Of a stretch of DNA of 64,000 nucleotides, positions 48,056 through 58,157 are shown piece by piece. The stretch is from NCBI GenBank assembly GCA_947168565.1, contig CAMVMM010000006.1, positions 1 to 64,000 on the forward strand, in the 5' to 3' direction. Under the pieces are notes generated by a model that saw only the letters and a list, made by a program, of their open reading frames with translations, was not told the origin of the DNA and did no database searches. Both the position numbers and the translations under genes were made by a program. How positions within the stretch are numbered: the first letter of the stretch is position 1; the number at the start of each line of letters is the position of its first letter. The stretch is from an uncultured Clostridia bacterium (lineage in GTDB: Bacteria > Bacillota > Clostridia > Christensenellales > CAG-138).

Positions 48056-49186
48056 TTACACCACTACGCCCTTGCGCAGGATCATCGGATAGCTGTCGTA
48101 CCCCGCGAGCCTTCTGCCGCCGAGCACCTGGCAGCCCTTGTCCAGCACCATATAGTCCAGATCGCAGCCCGGGTTTATGATGGAGGCCTGCATTATGATG
48201 CTGTTTTTTATACGGGCGCCCCTGCCGACCTGCACGCCGCGGAACAGAATGGAGTTTTCCACCTCGCCCTCGATCCTGCAGCCGTCCGCCACTATGGAAT
48301 TTCTCGCGCAGCCGCCGCCGATGTAGCTTGCCGGCACCTCGTCCTTCACCTTGGTGTAGATCGGGTGATCGGGGTTGAAAAGATCCGCCGCCACCTCCGG
48401 CTTCAGCAGGTTCATATTGTGCCTGTAATACTGCATCACGGAGTTGAGGCGGGCAACGTAGCCGTCGTACCTCCAGCCGTGGAACTTGAATTTATGCTGA
48501 TTCTTCACAAGCACGCCCTGCATGAAATCAAATTCGCCGTGCGCCGCCGCGTCCTCCACAAGGTATTCAAGCAGCGTCCTGTCCATCACGTAGGCGTCGC
48601 AGCCCGTGAGCGGGGTGCCGGGATTGAGCGGGTTGAAGGTCAGCTCCGTTATCCTGCCCGTTTCGTCCACCTTGAGGCGCAGATCGTCGTACTGCTCGCT
48701 GCGGTCGAAGCTGTTTTGGGATTCGTCGCTGTACATTATGGTGATGTCCGCGCCGGTGTCGATATGCTGCCGGATCATCTCGGAATAGTCGGTGTTGTAT
48801 ATGGTGTGGCTGCCGGTCAGCACCACGCAGCGCTGATTGTTGCGCCGCACGTAGCCCAGCACGGAGCGGATGGCGTCCACCGTGCCGCGGTAAACGCCCG
48901 TGTTGTCCTTCGTTACGAACGGGGGAAGGATGAAAAGGCCGTCGCGCTTTCTGTGCAGATCCCACTCCTTGCCGCTGCCGAGGTGATCCATAAGCGAATG
49001 ATAATTCCTCTGCGCGATAAGCCCCACGCTTGAAATGCCGGAATTTACCATGTTTGAAAGCACGAAGTCTATGGCGCGGTATCTGCCGCCGAACGGCACC
49101 GCCGCCACGGAGCGCGAGAAGGTAAGCTCCCGAAGCTGGGCGTTCGCCTCGCCCGTGTATATAAGCCCGAATGCGTTGTTTGTCAT
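48056..49186 (-). CDS. glgD: Glucose-1-phosphate adenylyltransferase, GlgD subunit
   Basis: This 376-residue protein has the nucleotidyltransferase fold (RSVAAVPFGGRYRAIDFVLSNMVNSGISSVGLIAQ) and a C-terminal left-handed beta-helix (ENSILFRGVQVGRGARIKNSIIMQ). The N-terminal GGxGxRL triphosphate loop of active enzymes is replaced by GEANAQLRELT, as is usual for the regulatory GlgD subunit. It pairs with GlgC to make ADP-glucose for glycogen. A TGGGAGGCGAAG ribosome site is present. Confidence 0.94.
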   Translation of the reverse strand: MTNNAFGLIYTGEANAQLRELTFSRSVAAVPFGGRYRAIDFVLSNMVNSGISSVGLIAQRNYHSLMDHLGSGKEWDLHRKRDGLFILPPFVTKDNTGVYRGTVDAIRSVLGYVRRNNQRCVVLTGSHTIYNTDYSEMIRQHIDTGADITIMYSDESQNSFDRSEQYDDLRLKVDETGRITELTFNPLNPGTPLTGCDAYVMDRTLLEYLVEDAAAHGEFDFMQGVLVKNQHKFKFHGWRYDGYVARLNSVMQYYRHNMNLLKPEVAADLFNPDHPIYTKVKDEVPASYIGGGCARNSIVADGCRIEGEVENSILFRGVQVGRGARIKNSIIMQASIINPGCDLDYMVLDKGCQVLGGRRLAGYDSYPMILRKGVVV

Positions 49187-49207
49187 GGTTTTCTTCGCCT
49201 CCCACCG

Positions 49208-50434
49208 TCAGTTCCCGCCGTTTGCGGGGTCGAATCTTATCACCTTGCCCACCGGCACGCGCTCGCCCTCCCGAATGCTCATGGAGTTTGCAACGAGGGT
49301 TATATCGCCCGTGAGCCTTGTGTCGTACGGCGCGTCGTCCGGCAGCCTCTCGCAGCCGATCAGCGCGCCCGCGCCTATGCGCACGTGCTCGCCGATTATC
49401 GCCTTTTTTATCACGGCGCCCGCGCCTATTAAGGTGTTCGGCATTATCACTGAATCCTCTATCACCGCGCCGCTCTCCACCCGGACGCCCTCGAAAAGCA
49501 CGCTCTTTTTAACGCTGCCGTGAACCGCGCAGCCCTCGGACACGATGCTGTTTTCAACCTGCGCGTCCGCGCCCATGTAATGCGGGGGCATGATTGGGCT
49601 TCTTGAATAGATGCGCCATTCCTTGTCGTAAAGATTGAACTGCGGCGAAAGCCCCAGCAGATCCATATTCGCCTCCCAAAGGCTTGCGATCGTGCCCACG
49701 TCCCGCCAGTAGCCGTGAAACTCCCATGCAAACACCTTTGCGCCGCCGTTTATCATGGCGGGGATCACGTTTTTGCCGAAATCGTGCTCGCTTTCAGTTT
49801 TATGGGTGTCCTCCACGAGGTATTTTTTTAAAACGTCCCTGCTGAAAACGTATATGCCCATGGAGGCCTTGGTGCTCTTGGGCTCCTTCGGCTTTTCCTC
49901 AAATTCGACTATCCTGCCGGAATCGTCCGTGTTCATTATGCCGAAGCGGTGCGCCTCCTCAAGCGGAACGTCCAGCACGGCGATGGTGGCGTCCGCACCC
50001 TTGGCGATATGTATCTCCAGCATTTTGGAGTAGTCCATTTTATAAATATGGTCGCCCGAAAGTATAAGCACGTATTCGGGGTCGTATTGCTCTATAAAGG
50101 GCAGATTCTGGTATATGGCGTTCGCGGTTCCCGAATACCATTCGCCGCTCTGCTCCCTCACGTACGGGGGAAGCACGAAAACGCCGCCGTTCATCCTGTC
50201 CAGATCCCAGGCCTGTCCGCTTCCGAGATAGGCATTGAGCGCAAGCGGCTCGTATTGGGTGAGCACGCCCACGGTGTCTATCCCCGAATTAACGCAGTTG
50301 GAAAGCGGAAAATCAATGATGCGATACTTTCCACCGAACGGCACGGCGGGCTTTGCCATGCTCTTTGTGAGCTCGCCAAGCCTGCTGCCCTGCCCGCCCG
50401 CAAGCAGCATTGCAACTATTTTCTTTCCCGGCAT
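49208..50434 (-). CDS. glgC: Glucose-1-phosphate adenylyltransferase, catalytic GlgC
   Basis: This 408-residue enzyme makes ADP-glucose from ATP and glucose-1-phosphate. The triphosphate loop [43 protein letters not shown] is intact, as are [11 protein letters not shown] (near residue 140) and the [10 protein letters not shown] loop. A beta-helix domain completes it. The true start is 50434 after AAGGAGGTTA; the frame open to 50614 lacks a start signal and runs through the promoter. It is followed 21 bp later by glgD. No glgA or glgB is in the window. Confidence 0.96.
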   Translation of the reverse strand: MPGKKIVAMLLAGGQGSRLGELTKSMAKPAVPFGGKYRIIDFPLSNCVNSGIDTVGVLTQYEPLALNAYLGSGQAWDLDRMNGGVFVLPPYVREQSGEWYSGTANAIYQNLPFIEQYDPEYVLILSGDHIYKMDYSKMLEIHIAKGADATIAVLDVPLEEAHRFGIMNTDDSGRIVEFEEKPKEPKSTKASMGIYVFSRDVLKKYLVEDTHKTESEHDFGKNVIPAMINGGAKVFAWEFHGYWRDVGTIASLWEANMDLLGLSPQFNLYDKEWRIYSRSPIMPPHYMGADAQVENSIVSEGCAVHGSVKKSVLFEGVRVESGAVIEDSVIMPNTLIGAGAVIKKAIIGEHVRIGAGALIGCERLPDDAPYDTRLTGDITLVANSMSIREGERVPVGKVIRFDPANGGN

Positions 50435-50490
50435 AAAATAACCTCCTTGAGCCGCCGAACGCAGCGCGGCGGCAAGTTGAATATATTTAT

Positions 50491-50518
50491 ATTGTACCAA
50501 ATTTTTTGAAAAGCGCAA
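50491..50518 (-). promoter_or_regulatory. Promoter of glgC-glgD
   Basis: On the minus strand, TTGCGC, a 16-bp spacer and TACAAT, with an extended -10 (TGG before TACAAT), lie about 57 bp before the start. The 50435-50810 gap otherwise holds only the mreC promoter. Confidence 0.6.
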
Positions 50519-50681
50519 GGGCTTTTTCGTTTTTTGTGCAAAAGCGGGAGGATTCGACGGCTTCGGACGGGCTTTTTTTCCGTGTTCTTGGGCTTTATCC
50601 GCGAAAAACAGCATTTTGGAATATGCCGGGGAGCGCCAGCGCCGAACCGCCGATGACGCAAAGTGTTAATAAGCCCTGCTA

Positions 50682-50710
50682 TTGAAAATCGGCGCATTAA
50701 ATAGTATAAT
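50682..50710 (+). promoter_or_regulatory. Promoter of mreC-mreD
   Basis: TTGAAA, a 17-bp spacer and TATAAT predict a leader of about 95 nt before mreC. Confidence 0.75.
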
Positions 50711-50810
50711 GTATTTGTGGAATTATACGCATACGCGCCGCCTGCCGATCTGAAAGCAGTGAAGGGGGCGGAGCGTTTTGGGGCGCGGGGGCGCCCGTGG
50801 AGAAGTATAG

Positions 50811-51650
50811 ATGCGAAGAAACGCCGCAAATAAAAAACCGCTTATAATCACGGCCGCTGCCGCGGCGCTGCTGCTTCTGCTCGTTTTGCTGGGCAGGGGC
50901 GGGCGCGCCGGCTTTGTTGAAAACGCGGCGGGCACCGTGCTTGCGCCGATTCAGAAGGCGGCCTCCGCCGTTACGGGCGCTGTGGGCGGCTTTTTCAGAA
51001 ATCTTTTCAACACAACGGATGCGGATATTGAAAACGCAAAGCTCAAAAGCGAGCTTGCGCTGAAAAACCGCAGCCTTATGGAGCTGGAGGAGCTTAAAAA
51101 GGAAAACGAGCGCCTGCGCGCGCTGCTCGATTTTTCAAGCTCCGCCGGAATAGAAAGCTTCGTCACCGCCCGCGTTATCGGAAGATCCCCCGGGGTGTAT
51201 TTCCGCGTGTTCACTCTGGATGCGGGCAGGGCAAAGGGCGTGGACGTGAATATGCCCGTGGTCTGCCCCGAAGGGCTGGTGGGCATAGTTACGGAGGTCG
51301 GCTCCGGCTGGTGCAAGGTAACCGCCGTGGCGGATTCCTCCGTTTCCGTTCCCGTGATGGTGGAGCGAACCCGGGATACCTGCATAGCGCGCGGCGTTTT
51401 GAACGCTTCGGGCGATCAAAACCGCATGGAGCTGCACTATCTTCCGGCGGATCGCAGCGACCTTGTGCCGGGGGATGCGCTCATCACAAGCGGCATCGGC
51501 GGCGTGTACCCAAAGGGGCTGCGCCTCGGCGTGGTGACGGAGGTTATGACCGGGGAAAAGAGCGGGGTGAACGCATATATCGCGCCCTCCGCCGATTTTG
51601 CGCACCTTGAGGAGCTTATGATAATCACTCGGGGAGGTGAAAACGGCTGA
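50811..51650 (+). CDS. mreC: Rod-shape-determining protein MreC
   Basis: This 279-residue protein has one N-terminal helix (LIITAAAAALLLLLVLLG), a coiled coil (ENAKLKSELALKNRSLMELEELKKENERLRALLDF, about 75-110) and the two-barrel periplasmic-type domain with VIGRSPGVYFRVFTLDAGRAKGVDVNMPVV and GDALITSGIGGVYPKGLRLG. It bridges the MreB filament and the cell-wall elongation enzymes. A GGAGAAG ribosome site is present. No mreB is adjacent here. It overlaps mreD by a base. Confidence 0.95.
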   Translation: MRRNAANKKPLIITAAAAALLLLLVLLGRGGRAGFVENAAGTVLAPIQKAASAVTGAVGGFFRNLFNTTDADIENAKLKSELALKNRSLMELEELKKENERLRALLDFSSSAGIESFVTARVIGRSPGVYFRVFTLDAGRAKGVDVNMPVVCPEGLVGIVTEVGSGWCKVTAVADSSVSVPVMVERTRDTCIARGVLNASGDQNRMELHYLPADRSDLVPGDALITSGIGGVYPKGLRLGVVTEVMTGEKSGVNAYIAPSADFAHLEELMIITRGGENG

Positions 51651-52162
51651 TGCGAAGGGCCCTGCTTGCGCTCTGCGTGGTTTTCGCGGCGCTGCTCGAT
51701 TATTTCATACTGCCGCTCATCCTTCCCGCACGCATTCTGCCGGATATTATGATAGCCCTGCTCGTTTCGCTCGGCGTGCTCACGGGGCTTCTGCCGGCGG
51801 TGCCGATAGCCGTTGGCGCGGGCGTGCTGCTCGATATCGCCTTCAACCGCTTCATCGGCATGAGCGCAATTCCGTATTTTTTCGCCTCGCTGATCGGCGC
51901 GGCGTTTTACAGCCGCTTTTACGCGGATAACCCCATAATCCCTTCTGCGGCAGCGGCGGCGGCGGCCTTTTTGAAGGAGCTTATCCTGCTTGCCGCGCTC
52001 CTGCTTTCCGGCGGGAAGGTGAACGGCGTGTTCGCGCTTTTCGCGCTGCACGTGCTGCCCGCCTCGCTGCTCACGGGCGCCGCGTGCATCCCCATCCGCA
52101 TCCTGCTGAAAAAAAACCTGCTTCGCTCCTCCTTCCGGCTGGATATAGATTACACGCGATAA
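51650..52162 (+). CDS. mreD: Rod-shape-determining protein MreD
   Basis: This 170-residue integral membrane protein has five helices (starting LLALCVVFAALLDYFILPLI) and the typical pattern of a short polar NRFIGMSAIPYFFASLIGA segment near residue 60. The start overlaps the mreC stop (TGATG), so translation is coupled. It acts with MreC and PBP2 in lateral wall growth. Confidence 0.9.
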   Translation: MRRALLALCVVFAALLDYFILPLILPARILPDIMIALLVSLGVLTGLLPAVPIAVGAGVLLDIAFNRFIGMSAIPYFFASLIGAAFYSRFYADNPIIPSAAAAAAAFLKELILLAALLLSGGKVNGVFALFALHVLPASLLTGAACIPIRILLKKNLLRSSFRLDIDYTR

Positions 52163-52238
52163 GCGGGCTTCGTCAATGCACGCCACGGGCGGTATGCCCT
52201 GCAGCAAAGCACACAAACCATAATAAAACGGAGAAAAC

Positions 52239-54764
52239 ATGGGCGAAAAAACCGCAAAAAAACCTATTTTCAGGCTGACAGTGATCGCGCTTGCGCTCAT
52301 TCTGATGGCGGGCGTGCTGATCAAGGCGCTGTATGAGCTTACCTTCGTTCACGGCGAGGAGTATTATAAAATGGCAAACAGCGAATCCCTCAGCACCATT
52401 AAAACAAAGGGCAGGCGCGGCACAATAAGGGACAGAAACGGGCTTGTGCTTGCCTACGACGAAACCTGCTTCAACGTGTGCTTCATGCGCGACGGAAACA
52501 ACCGCTCGGATTACGACAGCGCGGTGTATACCGAGGCGCTGATAAGGGCGATAGGCATTATAAACGAGGGAGGGATGCAAACCATAAGCACCTCCTATAT
52601 CCGCATGGATGAAAACGGCGAATATTATTACGATTTCGGCAGCACCAACGAAAACACAATTAAATCAAGATACAGGAATTTCTGCAACGTATGCGGCTTC
52701 GCCATGAAGGATGCGGACGATATGTCCACCTGGATCAGCGCGGAGGATGCGTATCTGAGGCTGCGCAGCCTCTGGTTCATTCCGGAGGAGCTGCCATTTT
52801 CCGAGGCGGTGAAGGTGATCTCCGTGCGCCAGGAGGTGCTTTTGAATGATTACAGAAGCTACGAGCCCGTGGTGATCGCCGCCGACGTAACGGAGGATAT
52901 AGTGGCGCGGCTTGAGATGGAGCAGCTTGCGGGCATAGAAACGCGGCTCAGCACGAGGCGCGTTTACCCCTACGGCGAAAGCGCGGCGCATATCCTCGGC
53001 TACTGCCAGAGGATGACGGAGGAAAACGCGGAGCATTATCTTGCCCTTGGCTACGGGTATGACGACCGCATCGGCGTTTCGGGCATAGAGGCCACAATGG
53101 AAAGCTATCTCACGGGCGCCACGAGCGAGCGGCAGGGCAGCACCGTGATAAAAACAAACGCCAACAAATCCGTTATCGAGGTCATATCCGTGGTGCCGCC
53201 CACGGACGGAGGGGACGTGACGCTCACCATAGACCTTCCCATGCAAACTGCGGCCGAGGCGGCGCTTGCGGAGGTGATAGCGCGCATCCATGAAAAGCAG
53301 CTCGATCGGATAGACCCGGACGGGGACGGGAAATACGACGATAAATATGCCGAGTACGACAGCCTGGAGCTTGCCAAAACCGGCGCGATCGTGGTTATGG
53401 ACGTGAACACGGGCGAGGTGCTTGCGCTTGCCTCGTATCCTTCGTTTGACCCGAACTGGTTCGTGCGCGGGCTCACGAAGGAGCAGGCGGAGTATCTGTA
53501 TTCCGGCGAGGAGGCGGGCAAAACCACCCCCACGCGAAACAAGGCGATCTCCATGAAGCTTGCCCCCGGCTCCATCTTTAAAATGTGCACGGGCTTTGCG
53601 GGGCTGATGGAGGGCGCCGTGGGCATAAACGAGCGCATAGACGACGAATCGCCATATTACGTTAAGGATCCGGACACGGGCGAGGTGATAAACCAAAACC
53701 CCGTTAAGTGCTGGACCTCCCATCCGGAGCGGCATGCGGCTCAAACCGTGGTGGAGGCGCTTAAAAATTCCTGCAACTATTATTTCTGCGAGGTGGCGAG
53801 CAGGCTCGGCATAACCGCGCTTGCGAGCTGGGCGAAAAGGCTTGGGCTTGCGGATAAAACGGGCATAGAGCTCACGGGCGAGGCCGTGGGCATAATCGGC
53901 GGGCAGAGCGCGCTTTACGATAACGAAAGAGCGTACGACAAGCAGGATACCAGCCTGCCGGTGCTCATCCACCGCGCGCTCGTGTCAAGGCTTCGCGGCT
54001 ATCAGCAGACAAGGGGCGTGGAATCGAGCGACGAGGCTTACGCAAAATGCGCCGAAAGGCTGATGCAGCTTCAGGACGGCTCGCTTGCCGGCAAGGGCAC
54101 GGACGTGCGCAGGATACTGAGCGAGGAGCTCGGCATTCCGGACGGCATAAGCCGCTCCCGCAACTGGGTGAACGAGATAATGTCCCTTTTGAACGAGATC
54201 CAATGGAAGCCGACCCTCACCATACGAACCGGCATAGGGCAGAGCATCATGCTTGTGACGCCCATCGCCGCCGCAAGATACGCCGCCGCCATAGCAAACG
54301 GCGGCACGGTGTACGATGCGCACATAGTCAAAAGCGCGGTCTCCTCAGCGGGAGAAACGCTTTTGAGCGTTGAGCCAACGGTGTTCGATCATATCGAGGC
54401 CCCCGCTGAATACTGGGAGGCTATAAAAAAGGGCATGGCGGAGGTGGTTTCGCCGGAGGACGGCGGCACGGCGGGCGAGGCGTTCGGCGAAAAATTTGCG
54501 GAAAAGGGCTATCTTGCCCGAATCAGCGGCAAAACCGGCTCCGCGCAGGTGGGAAACGTGACGGTGGACGTGCAGAACACGGGCTGGTTCGTGGCGTTCG
54601 CTCCGAACGACGATCCCGATATCGCCGTGTGCGTGTGCATTCCGAACGGCTACTCCGGCTCAAGCACCGCCGGCGCGATAGAGGACGTGCTGACCTATTA
54701 TTTTTCAAAGCTGGAGGCAAGAAGCCCCGAAACGCTTGCCGAGCCCGACTCGGTGCTGCCGTAA
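52239..54764 (+). CDS. mrdA: Penicillin-binding protein 2 (MrdA-type transpeptidase)
   Basis: This 841-residue class B PBP has an N-terminal membrane anchor (residues 9-33), a long pedestal domain with RGTIRDRNGLVLAYDE near residue 60 and GVSGIEATMESYLTG near residue 279, and a transpeptidase domain. The active-site motifs are S445-IFK, S511-C-N and K765-T-G. An acidic loop DPDGDGKYDD (359-368), resembling a calcium-binding loop, is inserted at the start of the transpeptidase part. It is the elongation enzyme paired with MreC-MreD. Ribosome site CGGAGA. Confidence 0.94.
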   Translation: MGEKTAKKPIFRLTVIALALILMAGVLIKALYELTFVHGEEYYKMANSESLSTIKTKGRRGTIRDRNGLVLAYDETCFNVCFMRDGNNRSDYDSAVYTEALIRAIGIINEGGMQTISTSYIRMDENGEYYYDFGSTNENTIKSRYRNFCNVCGFAMKDADDMSTWISAEDAYLRLRSLWFIPEELPFSEAVKVISVRQEVLLNDYRSYEPVVIAADVTEDIVARLEMEQLAGIETRLSTRRVYPYGESAAHILGYCQRMTEENAEHYLALGYGYDDRIGVSGIEATMESYLTGATSERQGSTVIKTNANKSVIEVISVVPPTDGGDVTLTIDLPMQTAAEAALAEVIARIHEKQLDRIDPDGDGKYDDKYAEYDSLELAKTGAIVVMDVNTGEVLALASYPSFDPNWFVRGLTKEQAEYLYSGEEAGKTTPTRNKAISMKLAPGSIFKMCTGFAGLMEGAVGINERIDDESPYYVKDPDTGEVINQNPVKCWTSHPERHAAQTVVEALKNSCNYYFCEVASRLGITALASWAKRLGLADKTGIELTGEAVGIIGGQSALYDNERAYDKQDTSLPVLIHRALVSRLRGYQQTRGVESSDEAYAKCAERLMQLQDGSLAGKGTDVRRILSEELGIPDGISRSRNWVNEIMSLLNEIQWKPTLTIRTGIGQSIMLVTPIAAARYAAAIANGGTVYDAHIVKSAVSSAGETLLSVEPTVFDHIEAPAEYWEAIKKGMAEVVSPEDGGTAGEAFGEKFAEKGYLARISGKTGSAQVGNVTVDVQNTGWFVAFAPNDDPDIAVCVCIPNGYSGSSTAGAIEDVLTYYFSKLEARSPETLAEPDSVLP

Positions 54765-54798
54765 ACAGTGTCGATGCAATATGCAAAACAGAGGCAAA

Positions 54799-55470
54799 AT
54801 GAAAGCGGAAACGAAAGCGAAGTTTGAATACTGCCTTTTCGATCTGGACGGAACGCTCACCGATCCCGCGCCGGGCATAACGAATTCCGTTATGTACGCG
54901 CTCGGTAAATTCGGCATAGAGGTTGCGGACAGGAAAAGCCTTTATAATTTCATCGGGCCGCCGCTCGTGTATTCCTTTAAAGCCTATTACGGCTTTTCGG
55001 AGGAGCAGGCGCGGCTTGCGCTCGGCTATTACCGCGAGCGCTTTTCCGCCTGCGGATTGTATGAAAACGAGATTTTTCCGGGTATCGCGGAAATGCTTCG
55101 CAATATAAAGGCGGGCGGCGGCAGGGTCATACTTGCAACGGGCAAGCCGGAGGAGTTTGCCGTGAAGATACTGGAGTATTTCGATATTTTGAAATATTTC
55201 GATTTCGTTGCGGGAAACACCCTCGCTGAAACGCGCCCCGAAAAGCGGCAGGTCATGGAGCATATTTTGGCTAATTTTCCGGATATTTCGCCGCAAAACG
55301 CCGTTATGGTGGGCGATAGAAAATTCGACGTGCTTGCGGCAAAGGAGTTTTCCCTGCCGAGCATCGGAGTGCTTTTCGGCTTCGGCTCGCGCGAGGAGCT
55401 GACCGAGGCGGGCGCCGATATGATCGCGGAAAGCGTGGATGCGCTCTCCGGGCTGCTTATTGAATACTGA
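54799..55470 (+). CDS. HAD-superfamily phosphatase (phosphoglycolate phosphatase-like)
   Basis: This 223-residue protein has HAD motif I YCLFDLDGTLTDPAPGITNS (nucleophile in DLDGT), a helical cap, motif II near VILATGKPEEFA, motif III lysine in ETRPEKRQV, and motif IV MVGDRKFDVLAAKE. It probably dephosphorylates a small metabolite. Possible starts are 54781 and 54799; the latter has AGAGG just upstream. It lies between PBP2 and tgt and is co-oriented, probably in one transcript. Confidence 0.88.
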   Translation: MKAETKAKFEYCLFDLDGTLTDPAPGITNSVMYALGKFGIEVADRKSLYNFIGPPLVYSFKAYYGFSEEQARLALGYYRERFSACGLYENEIFPGIAEMLRNIKAGGGRVILATGKPEEFAVKILEYFDILKYFDFVAGNTLAETRPEKRQVMEHILANFPDISPQNAVMVGDRKFDVLAAKEFSLPSIGVLFGFGSREELTEAGADMIAESVDALSGLLIEY

Positions 55471-55485
55471 TTTGGAGAATGGCTT

Positions 55486-56640
55486 TTGAATCCGTTTGAG
55501 CTTATAAAAACCGAGGGCAGAGCGCGGCGCGGCAGGCTGAATACCGTTCACGGCGTTATAGAAACGCCCGTGTTTATGAACGTTGGCACGGCGGCGGCGA
55601 TCCGCGGCGGCGCGGGCACCACGGACCTTCGGCAGATCGGCTGCCAGGTGGAGCTTTCAAACACCTATCATCTGCATCTTCGCCCCGGGGATGAGCTTAT
55701 AAAAAGGCTTGGCGGCCTGCATAAATTTATGAATTGGGACGGGCCCATCCTCACGGACAGCGGCGGCTTTCAGGTATTTTCACTTGCACACAGACGAAAA
55801 ATCACCGAAAAGGGCGTGCGCTTTTGCTCATATATCGACGGCAAAAGCGTGTTCATCGGGCCGGAGGAGTCCATGCGCATCCAGTCGAACCTCGGCTCCA
55901 CCATCGCAATGGCATTCGATGAATGTATAGAGAATCCCGCGCCTTATTCATACGTGGAAAGATCCATAGAGCGCACGGCGCGCTGGCTGGAGCGCTGCAA
56001 GGCGGAGCTTGAAAGGCTGAATTCGCTGGAGGATACCGTGAACAGGCAGCAGCTTCTTTTCGGCATAAATCAGGGCGGCGTGTTTGCCGATCTGCGCGTT
56101 CGGCACATGCGGCGCATCCGCGAGCTGGAGCTTCCCGGGTATGCCATAGGCGGGCTTTCCGTGGGCGAAACGGCGGAGGAGATGTACGGCATACTGGATG
56201 CGGTCACTCCCGAAATGCCGCAGGATAAGCCGCGCTACCTCATGGGAGTGGGCACGCCGCTGAACATCCTTGAGGGCGTTTACCGAGGCGTGGATTTTTT
56301 CGACTGCGTGCTGCCCCTTCGCAACGCGCAGCACGGAAACGTGTTCACCTGGCACGGCAAAATGCGCCTGCTTGCGGAAAAATATCGGGAGGATATGCGC
56401 CCGATAGACGAGGGTTGCACCTGCCCCGCCTGCTCAAATTACAGCAGGGCATATATCAGGCATCTTTTAAAGGCGGATGAGCGCCTTGGAATGCGGCTTT
56501 GCGTGCTGCACAACCTTTTTTTCTATAACGAGCTGACGGCGAAAATGCGCGATGCGCTCGATGCGGGCGAATTTACCGCGTTCTATAATAAATACAGGCC
56601 CATCCTTGGGGAATTTGCTGTTGACAAATCCCCGCGCTGA
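55486..56640 (+). CDS. tgt: tRNA-guanine transglycosylase (queuine tRNA-ribosyltransferase)
   Basis: This 384-residue enzyme swaps guanine-34 for preQ1 in GUN-anticodon tRNAs. Key parts are ILTDSGGFQVFSLAHRRKITEKGVRF (catalytic aspartate), GGLSVGE near residue 222, GVGTPLNILEGVYRGVDFFDCVLPLRNAQHG (second aspartate), and the zinc site CTCPAC...H near residues 311-340. The start is TTG at 55486 behind TTTGGAGAA. No yajC or queA is adjacent. Confidence 0.95.
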   Translation: MNPFELIKTEGRARRGRLNTVHGVIETPVFMNVGTAAAIRGGAGTTDLRQIGCQVELSNTYHLHLRPGDELIKRLGGLHKFMNWDGPILTDSGGFQVFSLAHRRKITEKGVRFCSYIDGKSVFIGPEESMRIQSNLGSTIAMAFDECIENPAPYSYVERSIERTARWLERCKAELERLNSLEDTVNRQQLLFGINQGGVFADLRVRHMRRIRELELPGYAIGGLSVGETAEEMYGILDAVTPEMPQDKPRYLMGVGTPLNILEGVYRGVDFFDCVLPLRNAQHGNVFTWHGKMRLLAEKYREDMRPIDEGCTCPACSNYSRAYIRHLLKADERLGMRLCVLHNLFFYNELTAKMRDALDAGEFTAFYNKYRPILGEFAVDKSPR

Positions 56641-56649
56641 GCCTATAAT
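56621..56649 (+). promoter_or_regulatory. Consensus promoter inside the 3' end of tgt
   Basis: TTGACA, a 17-bp spacer and TATAAT are perfect boxes. The -35 box lies in the last codons of tgt, and the promoter serves the MATE gene at 56683. Confidence 0.88.
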
Positions 56650-56682
56650 CAAGGCAAATAAACGGCTTGATGAGGCAATAAA

Positions 56683-58038
56683 TTGACAGAAGGCAATATT
56701 TCAAAGCGAATAGCTCTTTTCGCGCTCCCCATATTTATAGGGCAGCTCTTTCAGCAAATGTATAATATCGCGGACTCGCTTGTGGTGGGCAATTTCCTCG
56801 GCAAGCAGTCGCTCGCTGCCGTAAGCTCCTCCGGCAGCCTGATTTTTTTGATAGTGGGCTTCATCTACGGCGTGTTCGTTGGCGCGGGCGTGGTGATAGG
56901 CCGCTATTACGGCGCGCAAAAATACGACATGGTGCATAAGGCGGTGCATACCACGGTGGCGTTCGGGCTTGCGGCGGGCGTGTTTCTGACCGTGTTCGGC
57001 ATCATCTTCACGCCGCATATACTCAGGCTTATGAAAACTCCGGAGGACGTGCTGCCGGAATCCGTGCGCTATTTCCGCTTTTATTTTCTGGGCTCGATAG
57101 GAAACGTGCTTTATAACGCCTTCAACGGCATCTTTCAGGCGCGGGGCGACAGCCGCCATCCGCTGTATTACCTTATCATAGCCTCCTTGACAAACGTGCT
57201 GCTCGACCTGCTGTTCGTTGGCGTTTTCGGCATGGGCATAGCGGGCGCGGCGGTGGCCACGGCTATATCGCAGTTTTTGAGCGCGGGCATTTCGCTGTAT
57301 AAGCTCACCCACGTGAACGACGTTCACCGCATCAGCATAAAAAGTATCCGCTTCGACAGGCAGCTTCTAAAGGAGGTGCTTGCAACCGGACTTCCCACGG
57401 GCGTTCAAAACTCCGTGATAGGCTTTGCAAACGTGATAGTGCAGTCCAATATAAACGTGTTCGGGTCGGACGCGATGGCGGGCTGCGGCGCGTACTCAAA
57501 GCTTGAGGGCTTCGCGTTTCTGCCGGTCACAAGCTTCAGCGTTTCGCTCACCACCTTCACAAGCCAGAACCTCGGCGCCAAAAAATACGACCGCGTTAAA
57601 AAGGGCGCGGCGTTCGGGCTTGCCTCGGGCGTTATCCTTGCGGAGATAATCGGCATTCTTTTCGTGCTGCTTGCGCCGCAGCTCATAGGGCTTTTCGATA
57701 AATCGCCGGAGGTGGTGGCGTTCGGCGTGAAGCAGGCGCGCACGGAGGCGCTGTTTTACTGCCTGCTCTCGTATTCGCACTGCATGGCGGGCATAATACG
57801 CGGCGCGGGCAAAACCACCGTGCCGATGCTGGTGATGCTTATCTGCTGGTGCGTTATCAGGGTTACGTATATCTCGATCACCACGCGCTTTATTCCGGAT
57901 ATTTCCGTTATCTTCTGGGCGTATCCGCTCACGTGGTTCTTAAGCTCCGTTGCCTTCACCGTGTACTTTTTCAAGGCGGACTGGATGCATAATTTTGAAC
58001 GGCAGGAGCAAAAAATGCTTGAGAAAAACGGGCAGTAG
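56683..58038 (+). CDS. MATE-family exporter, TTG start
   Basis: This 451-residue transporter has about 12 helices. It begins with TTG at 56683 (TEGNISKRIALFALPIFIGQLFQQMYNIADSLVVGNF), and TGAGG lies upstream. The half-boundary motifs GCGAYSKLEGFAFLPVTSFSVSLTTFTSQNLGAKKYDRVKKG are typical of the NorM/DinF-like Firmicute group. It is one of three MATE genes in this window; its own strong promoter and lack of neighbours suggest independent expression. The substrate is unknown. Confidence 0.93.
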   Translation: MTEGNISKRIALFALPIFIGQLFQQMYNIADSLVVGNFLGKQSLAAVSSSGSLIFLIVGFIYGVFVGAGVVIGRYYGAQKYDMVHKAVHTTVAFGLAAGVFLTVFGIIFTPHILRLMKTPEDVLPESVRYFRFYFLGSIGNVLYNAFNGIFQARGDSRHPLYYLIIASLTNVLLDLLFVGVFGMGIAGAAVATAISQFLSAGISLYKLTHVNDVHRISIKSIRFDRQLLKEVLATGLPTGVQNSVIGFANVIVQSNINVFGSDAMAGCGAYSKLEGFAFLPVTSFSVSLTTFTSQNLGAKKYDRVKKGAAFGLASGVILAEIIGILFVLLAPQLIGLFDKSPEVVAFGVKQARTEALFYCLLSYSHCMAGIIRGAGKTTVPMLVMLICWCVIRVTYISITTRFIPDISVIFWAYPLTWFLSSVAFTVYFFKADWMHNFERQEQKMLEKNGQ

Positions 58039-58157
58039 CCGCTTGCGGGAGCCTTGAAGAGCAAACCGCAGACCGTAAATAAAGCTATAAATTATAAATT
58101 GAAAATAAAAATAAGAATAAAAATTAAAATTAAAATAAAACGAAAGGAATTTTCACC

